A stretch of 33,897 bases of DNA from Bradyrhizobium sp. STM 3843 (GTDB lineage Bacteria > Pseudomonadota > Alphaproteobacteria > Rhizobiales > Xanthobacteraceae). A program made the position numbers and the translations under genes. Below are positions 1 through 6,604 of the stretch, in pieces; within the stretch, counting starts at the first letter, position 1; each line of letters opens with the position of its first letter. The stretch spans positions 1 through 33,897 of the forward strand of contig NZ_CAFK01000177.1 in assembly GCF_000239815.1 (NCBI RefSeq). Reading direction: 5' to 3'. The notes under the pieces were generated by a model that searched no databases, was not told the DNA's origin, and worked only from the letters and a program-made list of their open reading frames with translations.

Positions 1-375
1 TCACCTGCCGCCTGCGCGTGAGCAGCGCGGGACTCGAGCATGAAGAGTGGAAGCAAACAGACACTCGCAAGCAAATAACCATACGCTCGCGCACCGCTGC
101 ACGCGGGCGCGTTGACAACAACGCCTGACATGACGTCCCCCGAAATTTCTTAGGAGTACGTTGCCGCTGCGTTGACGACGCATCAACGGGTTTTCGGAAC
201 CCGCGCGCTGGAATTGATACAGAATAGAACGGTTAAAAATCGCCAGCTCATTGCTGCCGCCGCACATCGACAACCTCTACACCAGGAGACGATTTATTAG
301 TTCTGCCGCGATCGAATCGCTTGGCGCGCGATCAGCGGAGCCGCCTCCCCGCGCGAGGACGGTGCGCACGCGGGA
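1..375. other. No supportable gene at left edge
   Basis: I find no gene here. The open frames (for example on the minus strand up to about 273) have no recognisable domain, no ribosome binding site and an Arg/Cys-rich composition typical of shadow frames in GC-rich DNA. The stretch lies downstream of the minus-strand COG4705 gene and may hold its 3' end signals or the promoter of a gene outside the window. No clear terminator hairpin was seen. Confidence 0.5.
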
Positions 376-1191
376 TTACCGTATCTGCTCTGCCACATCC
401 GATCCGGGATGCCGACCTGGTCGTTGTGGCAACACGATAATCAATACCACCATGGCGACGAGGATCACAGCCGAGGCCAACGGTCGGCTCAGAGCAAGGC
501 CACCATGGTTCATCGGCTTGTCGAGGAAATCTCCGACCGTCGCTCCCAGCGGCCGCGTGAGAATGAAGGCAGCCCAAAACAGGAAGACGCGCGAGATCTC
601 GGTCCAGTAATAGAGGGCTGCCAGCACCGCGAGGCCCAGGCAAAAGACGAGCGCGCCGCCCTGATATCCCAAGCCGGTATCGTCCGCCGTCCAATCGCCG
701 AGCGCCGTGCCCAGGGTTTGCGAAAAGGTGATCGTCACCCAGTAGAAGATCTCCACCTTGGGTGTCGTCACCGTTTGCACGGCGATCGAGCCGAGACTGA
801 AATACCAGATGGCGAGCGAGCCGATCACGCATCCCAACAAGATGGATGAGCCGCCCGCGTATCCGATGCCCAATGAGCGATCGAACAGATCAGCCATCGC
901 GGTACCGACTGTCGTCGAGGCCACAATCGCTAACCAATAGACCCAGGGATTGAACCGCCGGACCGAGATTTGCGCGATGACGGCTGCAACGAACACGGCA
1001 AGGAAGATGCCCGTGCCGATCAAGTAGCCTCCGCCTTGAGGGTTCGTGTCGGCGTGCAACCAGCTCATCGTCACCGCATCGCCGCCGGTTTCGCCAAGCG
1101 TGGTCGCCAGAACCTTAATAATCCAGAAGCCTAGCGTGACGGTGGGGACTTTACTGACGCCATTTTCTAAAGTGCTACTCAACGGCTTCAT
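376..1191 (-). CDS. COG4705-type integral membrane protein (copy 1)
   Basis: A protein of about 271 residues and unknown function, made almost entirely of hydrophobic helices (about eight). It shows the family's repeated pattern: a KVP(T/E)VT segment followed by FWIIKVLATTLGETGGD, then FYWVTITFSQTLGTALGD, then FILTRPLGATVGDFLDKP. Each half ends with a conserved Thr-x-Gly-(x)-GD type motif, which suggests internal duplication and buried polar residues in the membrane. The start is placed at the second of two adjacent ATGs, because a GGAAAGAG ribosome binding site lies about 6 bases upstream of it; the frame is open further upstream but without conserved sequence. It is the last gene of a three-gene minus-strand unit with a second copy of the same family (1702-2487) and an exported small protein between them. 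The family assignment is from memory of COG4705; no substrate is known to me. Confidence 0.85.
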   Translation of the reverse strand: MKPLSSTLENGVSKVPTVTLGFWIIKVLATTLGETGGDAVTMSWLHADTNPQGGGYLIGTGIFLAVFVAAVIAQISVRRFNPWVYWLAIVASTTVGTAMADLFDRSLGIGYAGGSSILLGCVIGSLAIWYFSLGSIAVQTVTTPKVEIFYWVTITFSQTLGTALGDWTADDTGLGYQGGALVFCLGLAVLAALYYWTEISRVFLFWAAFILTRPLGATVGDFLDKPMNHGGLALSRPLASAVILVAMVVLIIVLPQRPGRHPGSDVAEQIR

Positions 1192-1247
1192 CATTTGCTC
1201 TTTCCGTGGACGTGAGCGGCCAGTGTTGTTTTCGTGGATGAAGGGCA

Positions 1248-1640
1248 TCAGCCCTTCATCTGATCCATGACCGACAACAGATCGGCGAGGGCCTTCTTGC
1301 ATTTGTCGGCGTCTGGCGTGCCTTCGCGCACGGCGTCGAGTGCACGGTCGATGGCCTTGTCGACCTTGTGCCAGTCGGAAGCCGCTCGCGGCTTCAAGCC
1401 TGCTTCCGCCTCATCCCATTTGGTCTCGAGATCCTTGATGCGCGTCTTGGCGCCGGGAAAGTCGCCTTTATCGACGAGAGCTGCGACATCGGCGGCAATG
1501 CTGCGGAATGGCGTCAGATCGCCGAGCTTCGACTGGGCAGCCTCGGCGCGAGATACGAGTGAAGCGCCTCGCTGAGCATAAGGCACAACTTGGGTGATGG
1601 TCACAGCAGCGACCGCCACCAGGAATTTGGTGAATCTCAT
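1248..1640 (-). CDS. Small exported helical protein of unknown function
   Basis: 130 residues. The N-terminus ([19 protein letters not shown]) is a Sec signal peptide; cleavage could fall after PYA or near residue 35 (AEA). The mature part is predicted helical and charged, with a segment [16 protein letters not shown] followed by [18 protein letters not shown] and one cysteine (DKCKKAL). I do not recognise a named domain. Relatives in Bradyrhizobium are, as I recall, sometimes mislabelled histidine kinase, but no kinase motif is present. A GGAGTG ribosome binding site lies 6 bases before the ATG. It sits between two COG4705 membrane genes with gaps of about 56-61 bases, so it is probably cotranscribed and may act as a periplasmic partner of those proteins. 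That role is inference from position only. Confidence 0.8.
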   Translation of the reverse strand: MRFTKFLVAVAAVTITQVVPYAQRGASLVSRAEAAQSKLGDLTPFRSIAADVAALVDKGDFPGAKTRIKDLETKWDEAEAGLKPRAASDWHKVDKAIDRALDAVREGTPDADKCKKALADLLSVMDQMKG

Positions 1641-1701
1641 GTTGCACTCCTTTGGTGATGATTTCGCGGGGATCGAGGATCAAGGCAGGCGGGGCGCACC
1701 T

Positions 1702-2487
1702 TCAGTCGCTCGTAAGGGCTTCAGCTTTGCGGCTCCGGTCACCCTCGAAAGTCAGCCGGGCGACCAGCGCGACAATGACGGTGAGAAAGGCGAGGCTGGT
1801 GTAGATCGTTCCAAGGCCAAGCCCGCCATAGTCACGCGCCTGAGACAGCAGATCGCCCAGCGAAGCGCCGAGCGGGCGCGTCAGGATGTAGGCCAGCCAG
1901 AAGGTCAGCACGGCGTTGCCGTTGAGCGCATAGGCGGCTCCGATCACTGCGATCAGCGAACCAAAGGCAATGACGCCGGCATCAAAGCCGAGACCAAGGG
2001 CTTCCGTGGCAAGGTCGCCGGCGGCTGTGCCGAGTGCGAAGGTGAAAAGGATCGCCGCCCAGTAGAACAGCTCGCGCCGTTTCGTGATGATCGTATGGAT
2101 CGAGAGGGTCCGCTCCACCGCGTACCAGGTGGCAAAAATGGCAGCCAGCACGACCGCGAATGCCGACGTGCTGACGTAAAGGCTGATTTCCAACTTGTCG
2201 GTCAGGAAGTCCGTGATCTGTGTACCAACGATGCTGACCAGCACCACCGTGACCCAATAGATCCAGGGCATGTAGCGCCGCGCCCTCAATTGCAAGCTCA
2301 GCGCCAGAAAGAGCAGCGTGGCCATCAGGAGATCGGTTGCCGCGACGCCCAGCCCCACATGAACAGCGAGATAGTCCGCGCCCGTTTCGCCGACCGTCGT
2401 CGACATGATTTTGATGACCCAGAAGATGAAAGTTACTTCCGGGACCTTGTTCAGCATCTCATGCGTGAGGCGCAGCTGCTGTGGCAC
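1702..2487 (-). CDS. COG4705-type integral membrane protein (copy 2)
   Basis: About 261 residues from a GTG start and paralogous to the gene at 376-1191. Shared landmarks are LNKVPEVTFIFWVIKIMSTT, then VGETGAD, then FYWAAILFTFALGTAAGD and AYILTRPLGASLGDLLSQ. It is predicted to be a polytopic inner-membrane protein without a large soluble domain. The start is set at GTG 2487 because AAAGGAG lies 9 bases upstream; the frame remains open to a TTG at 2529 and an ATG at 2457 is a later alternative. It is the first gene of the minus-strand unit and diverges from the response regulator at 2738, with direct-repeat motifs in the shared 250-base region. The likely reading is that the two-component system controls this membrane protein operon. 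The physiological role is unknown to me. Confidence 0.83.
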   Translation of the reverse strand: MPQQLRLTHEMLNKVPEVTFIFWVIKIMSTTVGETGADYLAVHVGLGVAATDLLMATLLFLALSLQLRARRYMPWIYWVTVVLVSIVGTQITDFLTDKLEISLYVSTSAFAVVLAAIFATWYAVERTLSIHTIITKRRELFYWAAILFTFALGTAAGDLATEALGLGFDAGVIAFGSLIAVIGAAYALNGNAVLTFWLAYILTRPLGASLGDLLSQARDYGGLGLGTIYTSLAFLTVIVALVARLTFEGDRSRKAEALTSD

Positions 2488-2597
2488 GTCGCGAAACTCC
2501 TTTTCGGGGCGGATCGAGGAACCCGTCAAAATCCGGAGTCAACCTGCGCGCATGAACTTAGCCCCGGCTTAGCGACCGGTTCTGGCGACGTTAGGCA

Positions 2598-2614
2598 TCC
2601 TAATTCGTTCCTAA
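2598..2614. promoter_or_regulatory. Candidate response-regulator box (direct repeat, 11-base period)
   Basis: TCCTAA occurs at 2598-2603 and again at 2609-2614, exactly 11 bases apart. OmpR/PmrA/QseB-type regulators commonly bind two direct half-sites with one helical turn between them, often containing a TTAA or CTAA core. The site lies in the divergent region between the COG4705 operon and the OmpR-type regulator at 2738, so it could serve either or both promoters. It was identified by eye only. Confidence 0.4.
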
Positions 2615-2647
2615 GTTGGATCAGTCATACTGCCCTTGGCCTCCCTC

Positions 2648-2678
2648 TCGGACTTGGCTTCGGACTTGGCTCTTGGCT
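2648..2678. repeat. Perfect 12-base tandem repeat plus partial third copy
   Basis: TCGGACTTGGCT at 2648-2659 is repeated without a gap at 2660-2671 and followed by the partial copy CTTGGCT at 2672-2678. It lies 60-90 bases before the response regulator start. It may be part of the regulator-binding region or simple slippage. Confidence 0.6.
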
Positions 2679-2737
2679 GATGATGCCGTACGAGGTTGGG
2701 TGGTCTCGTCGCCGTGTGGATTTCAAAGATCGTCGCC

Positions 2738-3397
2738 ATGCGAGTTCTGTTAGCCGAAGACGACAAGATGATTGGCGCCGCCGTGGTCGAGGCGCTCAAG
2801 GATGCTGCCTATGCGGTCGATTGGGTCCGCGACGGCGGCCTTGCCATCGAGGCGACCCGCAATGAAAGCTATCATCTCGTACTGCTCGATCTTGGCCTGC
2901 CGGCTGTCGATGGCCTCGATGTGCTCAAGACTATTCGCGCCGCCAACACCAAACTGCCCGTCATCATCCTGACGGCGCGTGACGCGCTTGATGATCGCGT
3001 CCGTGGTCTCGATCTTGGCGCCGACGACTACCTGATCAAGCCGTTCGAAATCCAAGAGCTGCTCGCCCGCATGCGGGCGGTCATCCGCCGTGAAGGAAGC
3101 GGCGCGTCGCCAATCCTGGGCAATGGAAGGCTTCAGCTCGATCCCGCCACCCGTGAAGCCAGTTTTGTCGGCGAGAGAGCCATTCTCAGCGCGCGGGAAT
3201 TTGCCCTGCTTCAGGCCCTGCTGCTGCGGCCTGGCGCCATCCTGTCGCGCGCCGACCTTGAAGGGCACATCTATGGTTGGAACGAGGAGGTCGAGAGCAA
3301 TGCCGTAGAGTTTTTGATCCACACCATTCGCAAAAAACTCGGTGCGCTTGCGATCAGGAATGTCCGTGGCGTCGGCTGGATGGTGGACCGCGCATGA
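2738..3397 (+). CDS. OmpR-family response regulator (QseB/TctD-like)
   Basis: 219 residues. An N-terminal receiver domain (1-115) has the acidic pair D8/D9 (LLAEDD), phosphoacceptor D51 (LVLLDLGLP), T79 (ILTARD) and K101 (LIKPFE). A C-terminal winged helix (about 125-217) includes LSAREFALLQALL and a SNAVEFLIHTIRKKLG recognition region ending in VRGVGWMVD. It should bind DNA as a phosphorylated dimer at direct repeats. The start is the ATG just before RVLLAEDD, the usual first residues of the family; the ribosome binding site is weak and the frame is open for 14 codons upstream without conserved sequence. The stop codon overlaps the kinase ATG (ATGA), so the two genes are translationally coupled. 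Likely targets are the divergent COG4705 genes. Confidence 0.92.
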   Translation: MRVLLAEDDKMIGAAVVEALKDAAYAVDWVRDGGLAIEATRNESYHLVLLDLGLPAVDGLDVLKTIRAANTKLPVIILTARDALDDRVRGLDLGADDYLIKPFEIQELLARMRAVIRREGSGASPILGNGRLQLDPATREASFVGERAILSAREFALLQALLLRPGAILSRADLEGHIYGWNEEVESNAVEFLIHTIRKKLGALAIRNVRGVGWMVDRA

Positions 3398-4740
3398 CCC
3401 GGTCGCTGCGCGCTCGCCTCTTTATCGGATTGACGTCGATCGTCATTTTGACGGGCGCCATCGGTGCCACCTTCGCTTATCTGTGGGCCTACGACGAGGC
3501 CATCGAGATCCAGGACTCCGTCCTGATCCAGGTCGGTGCATTTGCGCTCGGTGCTCCTTTCAAGGAAAATCAGGCCGTCAATGGTGTCGACGTCGATTCA
3601 GAAATTGGGGTCGTCGAGCTCGGCAATGCGCCGCGCGGCCCCGCGGATATGCGCCGGCTTTGGGTTTTGCAAGACGGGTTGCACAACGATAGCTATCAGG
3701 GCCAAGCGGTTCGCGTTCTGCTGCGCACCCGGCCGGACGGAAGCCGCCTTGCAGTCACCCAGAGCAGTGAAATCCGCACCGAGCTCGCGGGCAATATGGC
3801 GCTCCGCACCTTGCTGCCGATTGCAGCGCTCGTGCCGTGTCTGATGCTGGTGATAGCGATTGTGATTGCACGCTCGCTCGGTCCAATGGTGCGCTTGGCC
3901 GACGAGCTTGATGGGCGCAGAGCCGACGATATGAGGCTGCTCGCGACCGAGGGCGCACCGAGTGAGCTACAGCCGTTTCTTGCCTCGATCAACGGATTGC
4001 TGGCCAGAGTCTACGCGATGGTGGATCAACAACGGCACTTCATCGCCGATGCCGCTCACGAGTTGCGGACCCCGATTACAGCGTTGAGCCTGCAGGCGGA
4101 AAATCTCGATTCCGTCGACATGTCTGTCGCCGCACGCGAACGCGTCAATGCTTTGAAACGCGGTATGCGGCGAACCAGACAATTGCTTGAGCAGCTCCTC
4201 GTACTAGCACGTCAGCAGTCAGGCCTGTCTGACAAGACTGAACGTGTGTTTCTTGACAGAGTTGCGAAAGGCGTCGTCGCCGATCTGTGGGAAGATGCCG
4301 CCGTCAAGGATGTCGAGCTTGGCTTCACAGTCGCTGACGAAGTCGAGGTAGACGGCAACAGTTTTGCTCTGACCTCGGCGATCCGTAACGTTGTTGAAAA
4401 TGCGATCAAGTTTTCGCCCGATGGCGGCACGGTTGATCTTGGCGTCACCCGAGAGGGTGCCATGGCGGTCGTACAGATTGAGGACAGCGGGCCTGGCATC
4501 CCGCCGGCCGACATCGACCGCATATTTGAGCCCTTCTTCCGCGGCAGCCAGCCGAGCGGCGAGGGCTCCGGGCTCGGTCTCTCGATCGCCAGGCGCGCCA
4601 TCGATCAGGCAGGGGGCGTGATCGAAATCGAGAATATCATCGGCCGGGATCGGTCGGGGCTGAGGGTAACCATCAAATTGCAAGCGGCAAGGGTCGAGGC
4701 CTCTCAAGCAAGAGCAGCCTGCAACGAAAGCCTGCCGTGA
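3394..4740 (+). CDS. Two-component sensor histidine kinase (QseC/TctE-like)
   Basis: 448 residues. Transmembrane helix 1 is about residues 8-32, a periplasmic sensor loop runs from about 33 to 138, and helix 2 is about 139-160. HAMP-like and HisKA regions follow, with phosphoacceptor H222 in IADAAHELRTPITALSL. The ATPase domain has the N box around N336 (NVVENAIKFSPDGG), EDSGPGIPP, and GEGSGLGLSIARR. This is a complete class I kinase that should phosphorylate the regulator encoded immediately upstream; the genes overlap by 4 bases. The sensor loop has no motif that identifies the stimulus. The gene ends about 25 bases before a strong hairpin shared with the convergent gene at 4824. Confidence 0.92.
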   Translation: MTRSLRARLFIGLTSIVILTGAIGATFAYLWAYDEAIEIQDSVLIQVGAFALGAPFKENQAVNGVDVDSEIGVVELGNAPRGPADMRRLWVLQDGLHNDSYQGQAVRVLLRTRPDGSRLAVTQSSEIRTELAGNMALRTLLPIAALVPCLMLVIAIVIARSLGPMVRLADELDGRRADDMRLLATEGAPSELQPFLASINGLLARVYAMVDQQRHFIADAAHELRTPITALSLQAENLDSVDMSVAARERVNALKRGMRRTRQLLEQLLVLARQQSGLSDKTERVFLDRVAKGVVADLWEDAAVKDVELGFTVADEVEVDGNSFALTSAIRNVVENAIKFSPDGGTVDLGVTREGAMAVVQIEDSGPGIPPADIDRIFEPFFRGSQPSGEGSGLGLSIARRAIDQAGGVIEIENIIGRDRSGLRVTIKLQAARVEASQARAACNESLP

Positions 4741-4765
4741 TGATGCGCGCCTGAGCGTCGTGAGA

Positions 4766-4798
4766 TTCCGGGGTCAGTCCGGACGGGCTGCCCCGGAA
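4766..4798. terminator. Hairpin between convergent genes
   Basis: TTCCGGGG (4766-4773) pairs perfectly with CCCCGGAA (4791-4798), and CAG/CTG inside the loop extend the stem. It sits between the ends of the sensor kinase and the minus-strand NIF3-like gene. There is no clear T run on either side, so a bidirectional terminator is likely but not certain. Stems of this composition are common as intergenic signals in Bradyrhizobium, as I recall. Confidence 0.55.
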
Positions 4799-4823
4799 AT
4801 GCCGGCGTTATGACGCAGTCAAA

Positions 4824-5144
4824 CTATTCGATCACTTCGATCGGGTAGACGTCGATCGCAGGCTCCTCGTAAGGATGCGCGGTCCGGATCGCCTGCAAGG
4901 CGTCGCGCAGGCGATCCTTGGCACACACGGTCTCGATGCGCTCTTCCTCGACTGCTTCCAGCCGTCCCACAGCACCGATCGTCGGGTTGGCGCCGGCAAG
5001 CGGCCGGAACCGGCCGATGCCCTTCACAGTAAACGAACAGTAATCGTAATTGCCGATCCACCCTGCTCCGGCCGCACCCATCGCCGCGCGGACCGCGTCG
5101 CCCTGCGCCTCCGGGACATAGACGACAATCTTGTAAACCTTCAT
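4824..5144 (-). CDS. NIF3/YqfO C-terminal-like (CutA/PII-fold) small protein
   Basis: 106 residues from MKVYKIVVYVPEAQGDAVR. The sequence matches the small alpha-beta domain inserted in YqfO-type NIF3 proteins and also found as a free-standing protein: GAGWIGNYDYCSF, GRFRPLAGANPTIG, VEEERIETVC and the C-terminal AHPYEEPAIDVYPI. That last motif is diagnostic. The fold is PII/CutA-like and the free-standing form has no assigned reaction. The ATG at 5144 has GAGG 8 bases upstream; the longer frame upstream (to 5222) has no conserved sequence. It converges with the sensor kinase and diverges from the efflux pump at 5345. It appears monocistronic. Confidence 0.88.
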   Translation of the reverse strand: MKVYKIVVYVPEAQGDAVRAAMGAAGAGWIGNYDYCSFTVKGIGRFRPLAGANPTIGAVGRLEAVEEERIETVCAKDRLRDALQAIRTAHPYEEPAIDVYPIEVIE

Positions 5145-5344
5145 GCCTGCAACCTCAGCCTCGATCACGCCGGCGGTATCGTCGCGACTGCGGGGACACA
5201 ATTTGCCGGCGCCCCGCCCCACTCACAATCGCGCCAACGGGCCAGGTGCCGTAGGGCTGCCATTCCGAAACGTGGGTTGTGCACCGCAACAAAGCCAATC
5301 AGATTCGTTCGCATCCTAAGAAGCACTCGTGGAAGGCTCTCGAC

Positions 5345-6595
5345 TTGGCTGACACCAATGCCGACACCATCGCAATCGTCCGCCACCGGCCGATGGGTTT
5401 CGCCGAATTCGTCATCGTGATTGCGACCATCATGTCGCTGAACCCGCTGGCCATGGACATGATGCTGCCGGCACTGCCGAATATCGGCTCGGCCTTCCAT
5501 ATCGACGTGGCCAACCGGCTGCAGCTGGTGCTCTCGGCTTTCATGATCGGTTTCGGCATCGGTCAGTTCGCCATCGGGCCCTTGTCTGACAGTTTCGGCC
5601 GCCGCCCGGTGCTGCTCGGCGGCATGGTGCTGTATTCCTGCGCCAGCGTGCTCGCCATTGCCGCCCCCTCGTTCGAGACGCTGCTGCTCGCGCGCGTGCT
5701 GGAAGGTCTCGGCACGGCGGCCACGCGCGTGATCGCGACCTCGATCGTGCGCGACTGCTACGCCGGGCGCCGGATGGCCAGCGTCGTCTCGCTGGCGATG
5801 ATGGTGTTCATCGCAGTCCCGGTGGTGGCGCCGTCGTTCGGACAGGCGGTGCTGGTGTTCGCGCAATGGCGCGGCATCTTCGTGGTGCTGACAGTGTACG
5901 GCCTGGTGGCGCTGATCTGGACCATGACGCGGCTGCCTGAAACCCTCCCCGCGTCCGAGCGCAAGCCGTTCGCCGTTCGCGAAATTCTGGACGCCTTCCG
6001 CAAGACCCTGACGGACCGTCAGACGCTCGGCTATGCGCTCGCCGCGAGCGGCACCTTCGGCGCGCTGCTCGGCTATGTGTTCTCATCGCAGCAGCTGTTC
6101 ACCGGCGTGTATCATCTCGGCCGTTATTTTCCGCTCGCCTTTGCCGCCATCGCGGGGTCGATCGCCGTCTCCGCCTTCATCAATGCCCGGCTGGTCGGCC
6201 GGCTCGGCATGCGCATGATCTCGCACAGCGCGCTCATCGGCAGCGTCGGAACCGCGATCGTCACCTTCGCGGCGGCGCGCCTGGACATGCTGCCGCTGTG
6301 GCTGTTCATCCTCCTGTCCGCCGGGATGATGTTCGCCTCCGGCCTGATGTTCGCGAACTTCACGGCGCTGGCAATGGAACCGCAACGGGCCAACGCCGGC
6401 ACCGCCTCCTCGCTCTACGGCTCGATCACCACCCTGCTCGGCATGGGCGCCGGTGCTGTGGTCGGCCAGGCGTTCGACGGCACAGCCATCCCGTTCGCGA
6501 CCGGCTTCCTGGTCTGCAGCTCCGCGGCGCTCGCGATCGTGCTGGTCACGGAAAAGGGCCGGCTGTTCCACTCGCACCAGCCGGGCACGATCTAG
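5345..6595 (+). CDS. MFS drug-resistance transporter (Bcr/CflA type)
   Basis: About 416 residues with 12 predicted transmembrane segments. Family marks are the N-terminal MDMMLPALPNIGSAF in helix 1, GFGIGQFAIGPLSDSFGRRPVLLGG (loop 2-3 motif A) and RVLEGLGTAATRVIATSIVRDCY (motif C region of drug/H+ antiporters). It is predicted to export small hydrophobic compounds by proton antiport across the inner membrane. The start is uncertain. TTG at 5345 has GGAAGG 8 bases upstream and is preferred. GTG at 5279 would add 22 residues that look non-conserved, and ATG at 5393 would still keep helix 1. The gene ends 4 bases from the end of the convergent TpsB gene. Confidence 0.88.
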   Translation: MADTNADTIAIVRHRPMGFAEFVIVIATIMSLNPLAMDMMLPALPNIGSAFHIDVANRLQLVLSAFMIGFGIGQFAIGPLSDSFGRRPVLLGGMVLYSCASVLAIAAPSFETLLLARVLEGLGTAATRVIATSIVRDCYAGRRMASVVSLAMMVFIAVPVVAPSFGQAVLVFAQWRGIFVVLTVYGLVALIWTMTRLPETLPASERKPFAVREILDAFRKTLTDRQTLGYALAASGTFGALLGYVFSSQQLFTGVYHLGRYFPLAFAAIAGSIAVSAFINARLVGRLGMRMISHSALIGSVGTAIVTFAAARLDMLPLWLFILLSAGMMFASGLMFANFTALAMEPQRANAGTASSLYGSITTLLGMGAGAVVGQAFDGTAIPFATGFLVCSSAALAIVLVTEKGRLFHSHQPGTI

Positions 6596-6604
6596 AAAGC
6601 TAGA
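6591..6604. repeat. Palindrome containing both convergent stop codons
   Basis: TCTAG-AAAG-CTAGA places the TAG stop of the plus-strand transporter (6593-6595) and the TAG stop of the minus-strand TpsB gene (6600-6602) in the two arms of one short inverted repeat. There is no room for a conventional terminator between the genes. Confidence 0.7.

Noticed and set aside
1..273. A 90-codon minus-strand gene at the left edge
   Set aside because: There is no domain, no ribosome binding site and an unusual Arg/Cys content; insufficient support.
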